Shown: positions 53,109 to 62,239, numbered from the stretch's first letter. The stretch is 64,000 nucleotides of DNA from Hungatella sp. (GCA_009712635.1 WASS01000020.1:567208-631207); one strand, 5' to 3'. The notes: generated by a model from the letters alone, not told the origin. Numbers and translations: made by a program.

Positions 53109-53588
53109 TTAATGAAGTCCGGAAAGTTTTGCTTTCAGCCCTTCCAGATAGATACCATCCAGTTTGCGTTTCGACCTTAACGATTTCACATCTTCCTTTT
53201 GCAGCTGCTCATCAAGTGCTGCAATCCGTTCCTCACATTCCGTTATCTGCTCCTGAAGTAAGGATCTGCTGGGCTTTTTCATAAGGATCGGAAGATCAAG
53301 TGTCCTGGTAAGAAAACGGGAAATGGCTTCCTCTGTCTTTGTCTCATCCTGATATACCCGATTGAAAAAGTCGCAGACTGCCAGATATAAATTTTCATAG
53401 ACTTTTAAATCCCCACCATCTTTACCAGAAACCACAATGGTTCCATCTTTAATATAAAAGCTGTATCTGCACTCATCTATTTTATCCAGTTTTAATCGTT
53501 CCATAATCAGATCTAATACATACCACTTCAATTCACTTGTCACCAGACCGTTTAAGGATTCCAGTCCAATCTCTTCCTCATGCTCCAT
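53109..53588 (-). CDS. Hypothetical protein with C-terminal coiled coil
   Basis: 159 residues from the ATG at 53586-53588 (GGAG 8 nt upstream). The N-terminal 90 residues form a mixed alpha/beta region (RYSFYIKDGTIVVSGKDGG), followed by a helical stretch with coiled-coil character (EQITECEERIAALDEQLQKE). It follows the Csp-like subtilase gene by about 120 bp on the same strand. I recognise no family. Confidence 0.65.
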   Translation of the reverse strand: MEHEEEIGLESLNGLVTSELKWYVLDLIMERLKLDKIDECRYSFYIKDGTIVVSGKDGGDLKVYENLYLAVCDFFNRVYQDETKTEEAISRFLTRTLDLPILMKKPSRSLLQEQITECEERIAALDEQLQKEDVKSLRSKRKLDGIYLEGLKAKLSGLH

Positions 53589-53711
53589 ACCGTATCTCCA
53601 TTCCTTTCTTTTGCAATACCATTGATTATACAGGAACAACCCTCTGACCTCAACTATTATTTCCATAAAATTCGGCATCCCCTTACTTCTGGACAACGGG
53701 ATGTCCTGAAT

Positions 53712-55391
53712 TTAAATATTGGTGAGCCGTTCAAAAAGAGTGTTAATATCAATTTGTCCATACCCCCACACATTATTGGGATATGTATTGGTTGGATTCC
53801 GCCTGGCTCCTCTGATCAGAAGCCGGTTCACATCATTTCCTGTTATGGTCGTATAATTTCCTCTGGGTACTGCCCATTCAAATACCATAGCTTCTATTCC
53901 TGCGGCCTGTGCAGCTGCACACCCACACCCCGTTACAGTACCATATTGATTTCCTGGTACCGCACAGGTAAGCTGATACCCTGGTGCCGCAAGGTCTGGT
54001 TTGATATATCCGGTTCTTGTATACCCTCTTCCTGACTCCGGTAATATACTGTCATTTTCCCCATTGTATGCGGTTATGGCAAGGGGATGGGTTGATGTAC
54101 CCGGAGCAGTTATGGTTGTATCCGGATTGGAATTTAAGAAGAATGTGTTTTCACTGATCAGATTTCCCGCTGGCAGCCAGGAATGGAACGAGAAAGCTTC
54201 ATTTTCCAGATTCTGTAATTTAATGGTCCATATCCCCGGTATTGGATTCTGAAATCGGATCAGTATCAACTGATCTCCTGTCTCTTCTTCAAAAATATAA
54301 TTATTTACGTATATGACACTTTCATTTAATACAAAAGAAAATCTTCTGCATTCGCCGAGTGTAGGAAATATCTGTCCGGTGGTTTCCCTGTTTGGCACTG
54401 TAATTTCAACCGAAAGCCTTGCTGGAGCGAATGGCCAGATTTCCAGAGAAAAGAGCTTATCGTTTTCCCCTACCCTCATTTCAAACTCATTTATAAAGGG
54501 ATCTGCAACGGTATTATTAAAATAGTGTCTTCGTTTATTCCCTTCGTTTCCTGCTGAGATTATGATTCCGGTCTGGGGCTGTTCAGCCAGAAAATTGGTA
54601 ATATAACTGGTTGCACCCCGTCCATCGTGACTTGACTGATTGGTTCCCATAGCGATACACACAGCTATGGGCCGGTTGAGTCTCTTGGCAAATTCTGTTA
54701 CATAACTGAGTCCGATAATCAAATCAGATTCCTGATAACATTCCACATTTTCAGGAACAAAAAATATATTTTTCAGCGTATTTTTTGCGGGCTTCAGCTT
54801 TACAATCACCAGATCTGCCTCTGGTACCACACCGCTGAAAGACTGGGCTGCATTTGGCTTGCCTGCCAGAACACTGGCGATTGCAGTTCCATGTCCGTTG
54901 GTATCCTCAGAAGGTACAATCGAAAGGGGATTTTCCGACCGGAGAGCCACATTAATGTACTCTCTGGTATATTCGGATCCATATGTATAGCCTGACGGAG
55001 GAGTTCCAGTCTGGATCGTCTGATCCCAAAGTGATAGTATTCGGGTTGTTCCATCGTTAAAGAGAAACGCCTGGTGCTGATAATCAATGCCAGTGTCAAT
55101 GACTGCTACTATGACCCCTCTCCCAAATAAAGCCAGATATGGATTTCTCTGAACCGTTCCAATTCCTGATTTTTCCAGACTGACCGTAGAACTAAGGGTC
55201 AGAACAGATGGAAAAGCATTATAAGGATAGGTTCCCAAATCGCATGGATCCGGTGGAATATTGGGGATGGGTATATGAGCCAGGGAATGCCTTAAATTCA
55301 TATAAGTGATATTATCTCCTGTATCATAAGTGGATCTCATCACGTTGCTGATAATGATATCATAATAATTTTCATCCAGTATTTTTTGCAT
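53712..55391 (-). CDS. Csp-like subtilase (S8), nucleophile Ser replaced by Gly
   Basis: 559 residues from the ATG at 55389-55391 (GGGAGG 7 nt upstream). Subtilase fold with the Asp (VAVIDTGIDYQH, Asp99), His (NGHGTAIASV, His167) and oxyanion Asn (SAGNEGN) in place. The serine motif, normally GTSxAxxxxAG, reads GCGCAAAQAAG with Gly490 at the Ser position, so proteolysis is unlikely. A jellyroll-like insert (about 320-430) as in clostridial germination proteases is present. It has no signal peptide. I recall that C. difficile CspC carries the same Ser-to-Gly change. Divergent from its paralogue. Confidence 0.87.
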   Translation of the reverse strand: MQKILDENYYDIIISNVMRSTYDTGDNITYMNLRHSLAHIPIPNIPPDPCDLGTYPYNAFPSVLTLSSTVSLEKSGIGTVQRNPYLALFGRGVIVAVIDTGIDYQHQAFLFNDGTTRILSLWDQTIQTGTPPSGYTYGSEYTREYINVALRSENPLSIVPSEDTNGHGTAIASVLAGKPNAAQSFSGVVPEADLVIVKLKPAKNTLKNIFFVPENVECYQESDLIIGLSYVTEFAKRLNRPIAVCIAMGTNQSSHDGRGATSYITNFLAEQPQTGIIISAGNEGNKRRHYFNNTVADPFINEFEMRVGENDKLFSLEIWPFAPARLSVEITVPNRETTGQIFPTLGECRRFSFVLNESVIYVNNYIFEEETGDQLILIRFQNPIPGIWTIKLQNLENEAFSFHSWLPAGNLISENTFFLNSNPDTTITAPGTSTHPLAITAYNGENDSILPESGRGYTRTGYIKPDLAAPGYQLTCAVPGNQYGTVTGCGCAAAQAAGIEAMVFEWAVPRGNYTTITGNDVNRLLIRGARRNPTNTYPNNVWGYGQIDINTLFERLTNI

Positions 55392-55431
55392 AAGCAGGCC
55401 TCCCTGTCTATCACTTGAAGTACATATGATA

Positions 55432-55462
55432 TATCTTATGCTAAAAGGCACTTATTATGAGT
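55432..55462 (-). promoter_or_regulatory. Sporulation-like promoter of the left subtilase gene
   Basis: On the minus strand ACTCATAAT (55454-55462), 13 nt, CATAAGATA (55432-55440). The spacing and CATA-type -10 resemble sigma-E (or sigma-K) promoters more than sigma-A. It is the mirror copy of the element at 55480-55510. Confidence 0.6.
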
Positions 55463-55479
55463 TGTGTTGGAAGCAGACC

Positions 55480-55510
55480 ACTCATAATGGAAAGACTTTT
55501 GCATAAGATA
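55480..55510 (+). promoter_or_regulatory. Sporulation-like promoter of the right subtilase gene
   Basis: ACTCATAAT (55480-55488), 13 nt, CATAAGATA (55502-55510), identical in layout to the minus-strand copy. The two promoters form a 79-bp dyad centred at 55471 and both are followed by CATATG. Confidence 0.6.
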
Positions 55511-55550
55511 TAACATATGCCTGGAGAAACGGATTAAAGGAGAACAGTTT

Positions 55551-57230
55551 ATGGGGAAAATACTGGACAATAATTATTATGATATGATAATTAATAATTA
55601 CATGGTGCCCAATTTCGGCGCTGGTGATGATATTACTCTTTTAAATGGATATTTTTCCCTGCTCCATGTATCAAAAAAAAATAAAGATCTCTGTGATCTT
55701 GGACTAAATCCATATCATTTCTTTCCCACTGTCTATACACTAACTTCAGCCATTAGCCAGCATTATTCTGGTCCTTTACGGTATACCCAGCAGCCCCCTG
55801 ATTTTTCCCTCTCAGGCCAGGGAACGATCATAGGGATCGTGGATACCGGAATTGATTATCAGCATTCCGCTTTCCTAAACAGGGATAAAACAACAAAAAT
55901 CCTGTCTATCTGGGATCAGACCATTCAAAACGGTCCTGCTCCGCAGAGTTTTACATTTGGCACGGAATACACAAAAGCAGCAATTAACAGTGCTCTCAGT
56001 TCTGAGGACCCTTTACTTACAGTGCCAACCCAGGATTTAATCGGGCATGGAACTGCTGTCGCAAGTATCATTGCCGGAAGCCAGAGTAAGGATCCTCCTT
56101 TCCAGGGTATTGTCACAAATGCAGAACTGGCAGTTGTTAAGCTTAAGGAAGCAAAGCAAAATTTAAAAATGCTATATGCAATTCCCGATGACAGGCTGTG
56201 CTACCAGGAAAGTGACATTATACTTGGTATCCGTTATCTGGTTGTCCTTGCCCAAAAGTTAAAGCGCCCCCTGGTGATCTGCCTTGCTCTGGGAAGCAGC
56301 CAGGGAGGCCATGACGGAAAAGGGGTTCTATCCAGATATATTGATGATCTGGTTCAAATACCAGAAGTTGGAATTGTTACGTCGGCTGGTAACGAAGGAA
56401 ATAACGGAAGACATCATTTTAACTCTGTCGTATCACTGCCTTATACCAGGGATTTCCAGCTGAACGTCGGTCAGGGAGAATTGAAATTTGCCATGGAAAT
56501 ATGGTCTCAGCCCCCAGGGCAGCTTTCGATCGAGGTTACTTCCCCAAATATGGAAAAGGCTCCTCAGACCGACCCCTCCTTCAATGATTGCGTAAAATAT
56601 CAATTCCAGGAAAGTGATACCATACTCTGGATTAATAATATAACATTTGAGCAGCAAACCGGTGATCAGCTTATCTTACTGCGCTTTGAACATCCTCTTC
56701 CCGGTACATGGAACTTTCATTTAAGGAGTACGGAAAATGAGCGTTTCTCTTTTAATGCCTGGCTTCCCTCAGGAAATTTAATTTCTGAAAATACGTTTTT
56801 TCTCAGTCCGGATCCTGATACCACCATTACTTCACCTGGTAATACCAAAAATGTATTTACAGTAACCGCTTATAATCAGCAGACAGGTAATATCTTAAAT
56901 GAGTCCAGCAGGGGGTATACAAGAAACGGCCAGGTAAAGCCTGACGTGGCAGCTCCAGGCTACAACATCACCTGTGCTGTTCCAAACGGTAAATACGGAA
57001 CATTAACGGGTACCTGCGCTTCTGCAGCACAGGCTGCCGGTGCAATGGCAATTCTGTTTGAATGGTCGGAGGGAAAAGGAAATCTGACTTCTATAACCGG
57101 AGAACAGGCAAACAAACTTTTAATACGAAGTGCGCAGCGCAGCCCTGCCTACCATTATCCAAATAATATCTGGGGTTATGGGATACTTGATGTTTACCGA
57201 ATCATTAACCAACTCTATAAAAATTTATGA
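55551..57230 (+). CDS. Csp-like subtilase (S8), nucleophile Ser replaced by Cys
   Basis: 559 residues, the same length as its divergent paralogue and clearly similar along the whole length. Asp98 (GIVDTGIDYQH), His166 (LIGHGTAVAS) and the SAGNEGN oxyanion region are intact. The serine motif reads GTCASAAQAAG, with Cys489 where Ser is expected. It could be a cysteine-nucleophile variant or inactive. AGGAG precedes the ATG, and a sporulation-like promoter lies upstream. No signal peptide is seen. Confidence 0.87.
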   Translation: MGKILDNNYYDMIINNYMVPNFGAGDDITLLNGYFSLLHVSKKNKDLCDLGLNPYHFFPTVYTLTSAISQHYSGPLRYTQQPPDFSLSGQGTIIGIVDTGIDYQHSAFLNRDKTTKILSIWDQTIQNGPAPQSFTFGTEYTKAAINSALSSEDPLLTVPTQDLIGHGTAVASIIAGSQSKDPPFQGIVTNAELAVVKLKEAKQNLKMLYAIPDDRLCYQESDIILGIRYLVVLAQKLKRPLVICLALGSSQGGHDGKGVLSRYIDDLVQIPEVGIVTSAGNEGNNGRHHFNSVVSLPYTRDFQLNVGQGELKFAMEIWSQPPGQLSIEVTSPNMEKAPQTDPSFNDCVKYQFQESDTILWINNITFEQQTGDQLILLRFEHPLPGTWNFHLRSTENERFSFNAWLPSGNLISENTFFLSPDPDTTITSPGNTKNVFTVTAYNQQTGNILNESSRGYTRNGQVKPDVAAPGYNITCAVPNGKYGTLTGTCASAAQAAGAMAILFEWSEGKGNLTSITGEQANKLLIRSAQRSPAYHYPNNIWGYGILDVYRIINQLYKNL

Positions 57231-57243
57231 GTTTCTTTAACGC

Positions 57244-57290
57244 AAAGAGAATGATGATCCCCGTATTACGCAAAGATCATCATTCTCTTT
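57244..57290. terminator. Bidirectional terminator between subtilase and mscL
   Basis: AAAGAGAATGATGATC pairs exactly with GATCATCATTCTCTTT and ends at the mscL stop codon. Confidence 0.88.
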
Positions 57291-57775
57291 TACGATGTCT
57301 GACTTTTAGAATTCAGCTGACTGGTGCAGTGAGGACAGCGGGTAGCCTTGGGATCAACAGGCTGATAGCAATAAGGACATTTTTTATCCTCTGCCGCAGC
57401 TGAACCACCCGCCTGTTTCGTTCCTCTTAAAACATTAATTGCCTTAATGATAAGGAATATTACCACGGCCATAATGAGGAAATTTATTACAGAAGTTATA
57501 AAGGCACCATAGGCAAAAACCGGGCCCTGTGTCTGAGCATCCACAAGGGTTTGAATGACAGTTCCCTCCGGGACTTTATAAAGCAGCAAAAACTGATTGG
57601 AAAAATCCACACCTCCTGTTATCACACCGATTAAAGGGGAGATCACATCTTTCACCAGGGAACTTACAATTCCCTGAAAGGCTCCGCCAATTATTACACC
57701 GACTGCCAGATCCACTACATTTCCCCGCAGGACAAATTCCTTAAATTCAGCTGTAATTGACTTTTTATTATTCAT
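57290..57775 (-). CDS. mscL: Large-conductance mechanosensitive channel with zinc-ribbon tail
   Basis: 161 residues. TM1 ([20 protein letters not shown], about 20-39) and TM2 (about 90-112) are typical of MscL, which opens on hypo-osmotic shock. Beyond the usual C-terminal helix is a zinc-ribbon-like tail with Cys133, Cys136, Cys147 and Cys150 (KCPYC, RCPHC). This makes the protein about 25-30 residues longer than common MscL. Confidence 0.93.
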   Translation of the reverse strand: MNNKKSITAEFKEFVLRGNVVDLAVGVIIGGAFQGIVSSLVKDVISPLIGVITGGVDFSNQFLLLYKVPEGTVIQTLVDAQTQGPVFAYGAFITSVINFLIMAVVIFLIIKAINVLRGTKQAGGSAAAEDKKCPYCYQPVDPKATRCPHCTSQLNSKSQTS

Positions 57776-57857
57776 AGAAACATTCCTCTTTCCTTAAAAT
57801 TCTTTCTCCTATCTGACTTTTAGGATTGGTGAAATTTTGTCAGAATATACCTGTATA

Positions 57858-58751
57858 TCAGTTAATGATTACATTTTCCGCATTCTCTTTTACCCATTCC
57901 CTGGCAAAAGCTGAGAATATTCTGACTGTTGGGCGCAGTGTCTTGCCGGAAGGAACGATGAAATATATGATACGGTAAACTTCCGGATCCAGAGCTTTCC
58001 TTACATACCCCCCGCTCCCATAAGAATCCAGAACCAGCTTTGGTAAAATACTGATTCCGCAGCCTCCGCATACCATGGATATGGCTGCCTGATCGCTTAA
58101 AAAACCACTATGCTCCATTAAATTCCCTTTTGCCTGACGAAGCATTTTTCCCACGGAATAGCTGGTTCCTTCGCTTGGTATAATAAAGGTTTCTCCTTTT
58201 AAATGAGTGAGAGTAATGGTTTCATAGTCACAAAGAGGATGGTCCTTTGGCAAAATGACATAATAGGGATCTTTTACCAGCGGGGTTTCATTCTCCTTTT
58301 TGTTTGATTCTGCAGAGATGGCGCAGTCAATTACATCTTTCGAGAACCAGTCTTTCATGATTTCATAATTAATGGCATCGTTCAGGAATACATCCACCTG
58401 AGGATATTTTTTTCTGAATTCAATAATCATCTGAGGCATCCATCTGACTGCAACACTTGTGATAACGCCGATGCGGATCTTTCCATGCTGTATGTTCTCT
58501 TCTCCTGCCAGCTGCCTTATGATTTCTTCCTTTTCTGTTAATTCCTTCGCCACCGAATAAATTCTTTCCCCCTCTTCCGTTAATGAGACCCCATTTCTTC
58601 CTCTGTAAAGCAGCTTAATTCCCAGTTCTTCCTCCATGGAAGAAATCATGTGGCTGGCCGCAGTCTGAGAATAACTAAGCTGTGCTGCCGCCTTGGAAAG
58701 ATTCCCGGTTTCTGCTGCTTTTACAAACAGCATGTATTTATTTACGTCCAT
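57858..58751 (-). CDS. LysR-family transcriptional regulator
   Basis: 297 residues with an HTH (NLSKAAAQLSYSQTAASHMI) and a substrate-binding-like effector domain. It is divergent from panE, 135 bp away, a layout that often means the LysR protein controls the neighbour; that is inference. A minus-strand frame at 57862-58071 is a shadow. Confidence 0.9.
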   Translation of the reverse strand: MDVNKYMLFVKAAETGNLSKAAAQLSYSQTAASHMISSMEEELGIKLLYRGRNGVSLTEEGERIYSVAKELTEKEEIIRQLAGEENIQHGKIRIGVITSVAVRWMPQMIIEFRKKYPQVDVFLNDAINYEIMKDWFSKDVIDCAISAESNKKENETPLVKDPYYVILPKDHPLCDYETITLTHLKGETFIIPSEGTSYSVGKMLRQAKGNLMEHSGFLSDQAAISMVCGGCGISILPKLVLDSYGSGGYVRKALDPEVYRIIYFIVPSGKTLRPTVRIFSAFAREWVKENAENVIIN

Positions 58752-58886
58752 ATGATTATCCTCTCTGCTTTTACCTTCTCTTATTATACATGAATATCTT
58801 TCATGATACTATTGAAATTTTAGCATTATATTAAGAAAATAATTCATGGTAAAATCAAGAAAAACGTACCAATTACGGAGGACATA

Positions 58887-59816
58887 ATGAACATAGCAAT
58901 ACTTGGTGCAGGAGCCATGGGAAGCCTCTATGCCAGCTATCTGGCGCCCTATCATTCAGTTACACTGCTGGACAGCTACGCTCCCTTAGTAGAACACATT
59001 AATACAAAAGGACTGATTAAAGTCAGCCATGACCATACAGAAATCCCATTTCAGGTAAAAGCAGTCTTAAGCGGAACCAGTCTTGACTATCAGGATCTGG
59101 TTATTGTTTTTGTAAAAGGAATTCATACTTATGAAGCCATAAAGAACAACCAGTCTCTGTTAGGACCGGATACAATCGTCATGACGCTTCAAAACGGTGC
59201 GGGCAATAACCGGGATATCGCACAGTTTGTTAAAAGAGAACGGATTATTGTAGGCACCAGCAGCCACAACAGTGTTTCCCTGGAGCCTGGTAAGTTTTAT
59301 CACTCCGGGTGCGGTCCCACTAACATCGGTCCAGACCTTCCCTGTGAAGAATCCTTACGGGATGTAAAAAAAGCAGCACAGGCTATGGAAGAAAGCGGGC
59401 TTACCGTTAATATCATGGAAAATATCCAATACGTCCTATGGCAGAAGCTGGTTATAAACTGCGGCATCAACGCCTTAAGCACACTGATGCAGTGCAGGAT
59501 CGGAGAAATTTATACCAATCCCTATTTGTGGGATTTATGCAAAAGAATTGTTTATGAGTGCGTATTAATCGCAGAAGCAGACGGCACTTATCTTGACAGA
59601 AAGGAAGCTCTTCTGGCGGTCTCAAAAGTATGTGTCAATGATGCCAACGGTTATGCCAGCATGTATCAGGACAGACAGAATCAGCGGATAACCGAAATTG
59701 ACAGAATAAATGGTGTTGTTGCCGATCTGGGAAGCCAGTATAAAATCGCTGCTCCCTGCAACTCCATGCTGGTCACTCAGATCCATGGGATGGAGCAGAT
59801 GTATTCCAAACAATAA
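58887..59816 (+). CDS. panE: 2-dehydropantoate 2-reductase (ApbA/PanE family)
   Basis: 309 residues. The N-terminal nucleotide motif ILGAGAMGSLYASYL and the central VGTSSHNSVSLEPGKFYHSG and KLVINCGINALSTLM match ketopantoate reductases, which make pantoate for coenzyme A with NADPH. Paralogues in this family can act on other 2-oxo acids, so the substrate is likely but not certain. GGAGG lies 5 nt before the ATG. Confidence 0.88.
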   Translation: MNIAILGAGAMGSLYASYLAPYHSVTLLDSYAPLVEHINTKGLIKVSHDHTEIPFQVKAVLSGTSLDYQDLVIVFVKGIHTYEAIKNNQSLLGPDTIVMTLQNGAGNNRDIAQFVKRERIIVGTSSHNSVSLEPGKFYHSGCGPTNIGPDLPCEESLRDVKKAAQAMEESGLTVNIMENIQYVLWQKLVINCGINALSTLMQCRIGEIYTNPYLWDLCKRIVYECVLIAEADGTYLDRKEALLAVSKVCVNDANGYASMYQDRQNQRITEIDRINGVVADLGSQYKIAAPCNSMLVTQIHGMEQMYSKQ

Positions 59817-59848
59817 ACCCTCCACTATAGCACCAGACTTTCCATCTG

Positions 59849-59857
59849 TGGTATACT
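59849..59857 (+). promoter_or_regulatory. Extended -10 promoter of the double-MerR gene
   Basis: TGG directly before TATACT gives an extended -10, about 30 bp before the ATG at 59887. No good -35 at normal distance is seen, which fits a MerR-type regulated promoter. Confidence 0.5.
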
Positions 59858-59886
59858 ATAGCTGCCAAATGGAGGTGTCATTGCTT

Positions 59887-60648
59887 ATGAATACGTATCG
59901 AACTGCTGAAATTGCGCATAAGACAGGAATTCATCCCAACACAGTACGACTTTATGAAGAGCTGAATCTGATTACAGAACCGAAACGCCTCCCCAACGGC
60001 TATCGTGTTTTCACAGATCTGCACCTGGAGCAGATAATATTTGCCAGAATGGCTTTAAAAGCGGAAATTCTTCTAAACGGTCTGAGAAAACAGGCTATAA
60101 ACATTATAAAGGAAGCCGCATGCCTGAAATACGATAGTGCCCTTAAAATGACAGAAAATTATTTACAGCAGATCAAAAAGGAGCAGAGGAATTCAGAAGA
60201 AGCCATTAGAATCGCGCAAAAGCTATTATCCGGTAAACCAAAAGAATGGGGGAATGAAGTTTATACCCGAAAAGAGGCTGCCGACTATCTTGATATTTCC
60301 ATTGATTCATTAAGAAACTGGGAGCTGAACGGACTTTTATCGGTAAAACGAAGGCAGAATGGTTATCGTATTTACACCGGAGAGGATCTTGTCCGTTTAA
60401 AAATCATCCGTTTGCTGCGTAGTGCTAATTACTCCCTTTCGGCAATTCTTCGTATGCTCAATGCCCATACCTTAAGTCCCGGTGCCGATATTCGACAGGT
60501 AATTGATACACCGGCAGAGACAGAAGATATTATTTCAGTCTGTGATAAACTGCTCACTTCTCTATCGGAAGCAGAAGCACTGGCAAATGCCATGGAAATT
60601 CAGTTGATTAAAATGAAAAAACTTTATCCTGACAACTCTACATTATAA
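59887..60648 (+). CDS. Regulator with two MerR-type DNA-binding domains
   Basis: 253 residues. A first MerR HTH (TAEIAHKTGIHPNTVRLYEE, about 5-24) is followed by a helical linker, and a second (RKEAADYLDISIDSLRNWEL) starts near residue 130. Each is followed by an NGYR wing. Most MerR proteins have one HTH and dimerise through a coiled coil; here both units are in one chain. GGAGGTG precedes the ATG; an earlier ATG at 59869 is possible. It probably controls the ABC exporter genes that follow. Confidence 0.85.
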   Translation: MNTYRTAEIAHKTGIHPNTVRLYEELNLITEPKRLPNGYRVFTDLHLEQIIFARMALKAEILLNGLRKQAINIIKEAACLKYDSALKMTENYLQQIKKEQRNSEEAIRIAQKLLSGKPKEWGNEVYTRKEAADYLDISIDSLRNWELNGLLSVKRRQNGYRIYTGEDLVRLKIIRLLRSANYSLSAILRMLNAHTLSPGADIRQVIDTPAETEDIISVCDKLLTSLSEAEALANAMEIQLIKMKKLYPDNSTL

Positions 60649-60670
60649 CACCAGACTTTTTTCTGGTGTT
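60647..60670 (+). terminator. Hairpin between the MerR gene and the ABC genes
   Basis: AACACCAG (60647-60654) pairs with CTGGTGTT (60663-60670), starting at the MerR gene stop codon. ATTCTCTTTTT follows. It may be a partial terminator that lowers ABC gene expression. Confidence 0.55.
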
Positions 60671-60704
60671 ATTCTCTTTTTATCAACAAAAGGAGGAAAA
60701 CAGG

Positions 60705-61436
60705 ATGGAAGTTACAATCACAGCAGAAAAGCTGACAAAATCATATGGCAGTTTAAAGGCACTTGACCAATTTGACCTAACAGTATGCAGAGGTGAAATA
60801 TTTGGTTTGCTGGGGGCCAATGGCGCAGGAAAAAGTACCGCACTGGAATGTATACTTGGAACCAGAAAGCCAGACTATGGAACAGTTGAAATTCTTGGTA
60901 TGAATCCCTGCACAAATCGAAAAAAATTATTTGAACGGGTGGGGGTCCAGTTTCAGGAAACCAGTTATCAGGACAAAATACGGGTATGGGAGCTCTGCGA
61001 AGTCACTGCCTCTTTATACAAGGCGCCCAGAGATCCGAAGCTTTTGCTGCATCAGTTTGGACTCTCTGATAAACTTAAGGTGATGGTAAGCGACTTATCC
61101 GGCGGGCAAAAGCAGCGTCTGTTTATCGTACTGGCTCTCATCGCTGATCCGGAAGTGATCTTTTTAGACGAACTGACAACAGGGCTGGACGTACGGGCAC
61201 GCCGCGATGTATGGAACAGTATCCTGAAACTGAAAGAAGACGGGTTAACTGTGCTTTTAACTTCCCATTTTATGGACGAAGTAGAAACTCTGTGTGACAA
61301 AATTATGATCTTAAAAAATGGAAGAACCGTTTTTAAAGGAACCGTAAATGAAGCCATACAAAACAGTCCTTATGACCAGCTGGAGGATGCTTACTTCTAT
61401 TTTGCAGAGGAGGGGAGAAAAAATGAAAGCATTTAG
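60705..61436 (+). CDS. ABC exporter ATP-binding protein
   Basis: 243 residues. Walker A GANGAGKST, Q-loop region VGVQFQETSYQDK, signature LSGGQKQR and Walker B VIFLDELTTGLD are all intact. It resembles the ATPases of drug or antibiotic-type ABC-2 exporters. AAGGAGG lies upstream of the ATG at 60705. The end overlaps the permease gene by 14 bp. Confidence 0.93.
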   Translation: MEVTITAEKLTKSYGSLKALDQFDLTVCRGEIFGLLGANGAGKSTALECILGTRKPDYGTVEILGMNPCTNRKKLFERVGVQFQETSYQDKIRVWELCEVTASLYKAPRDPKLLLHQFGLSDKLKVMVSDLSGGQKQRLFIVLALIADPEVIFLDELTTGLDVRARRDVWNSILKLKEDGLTVLLTSHFMDEVETLCDKIMILKNGRTVFKGTVNEAIQNSPYDQLEDAYFYFAEEGRKNESI

Positions 61437-62166
61437 AACACTATTTAAAACAGAGTGTAAATTATCCCTTCGAGGATTGGATATGTTTATCTTTGCAATC
61501 TGTATGCCAGTAACAATTTTTATTCTTTTAGGAATTATTTACAAGGACAAACCCGCTTTTGAAGGTGCAGGTTATACCTTTGTAGAACAGTCTTTTGGGG
61601 CAGTATCAACGATTGCAATCTGTGCGGGAGGTGTCATGGGTCTGCCTCTTGTGGTGTCTGATTACCGAAAAAAACATATTTTAAAACGTTTTAAAGTAAC
61701 ACCTGCAAGTCCTTTACTAATACTCGCCGTGCAGCTTTCCATCTATGCATTATATTCCTTTGCTTCTCTCGTTTTGCTCTACACTGCAGGAGTAACATTT
61801 TTCGACTTTCAGTTAAAAGGGTCCATTTTGACGTTCTTAGCAGCATATTTACTGGTGATGGTATCCATGTTTAGCATCGGACTTTTAGTGGGGGGAATTG
61901 CGCCAGATATAAAAACAGCCAGCGCAGCCGCCAGCATTCTCTATTTTCCTATGATTATTTTTTCCGGTGCGACACTTCCATACGAAATCATGCCATCTGC
62001 ACTTCAAAAATATTCGGATCTCATGCCTCTTACTCAGGGGATTAAACTGTTGAAAGCTGCAGTACTGGGATCTCCTGTAAAAGAGTATGCCATGCCTGTT
62101 TTTTTACTGGCAGGGATTGGATTTATATGTGCCGCCCTCTCCCTTCGATTTTTCCGATGGGAATAA
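61423..62166 (+). CDS. ABC-2 type exporter permease
   Basis: 247 residues with six hydrophobic helices and the ABC-2 pattern: a cytosolic start (FRTLFKTECKLSLRG), VVSDYRKKHILKRFKVTPAS and the terminal segment SGATLPYEIMPSALQKYSDL. GAGGAGGGG precedes the ATG at 61423. It pairs with the preceding ATPase; the substrate is unknown. Confidence 0.9.
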   Translation: MKAFRTLFKTECKLSLRGLDMFIFAICMPVTIFILLGIIYKDKPAFEGAGYTFVEQSFGAVSTIAICAGGVMGLPLVVSDYRKKHILKRFKVTPASPLLILAVQLSIYALYSFASLVLLYTAGVTFFDFQLKGSILTFLAAYLLVMVSMFSIGLLVGGIAPDIKTASAAASILYFPMIIFSGATLPYEIMPSALQKYSDLMPLTQGIKLLKAAVLGSPVKEYAMPVFLLAGIGFICAALSLRFFRWE

Positions 62167-62188
62167 ATATTTTATCCTGAAATAGTAA

Positions 62189-62237
62189 ATATGGATAAAC
62201 GACTCCTTACATACCATCAGGTTTCGTTTATCCATAT
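62189..62237. repeat. Perfect 14-bp inverted repeat after the ABC genes
   Basis: ATATGGATAAACGA (62189-62202) and TCGTTTATCCATAT (62224-62237) are exact inverse copies around a 21-nt loop. There is no T-run, so it could be an intrinsic hairpin end or a protein site next to the promoter at 62240. Confidence 0.65.
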
Positions 62238-62239
62238 GA

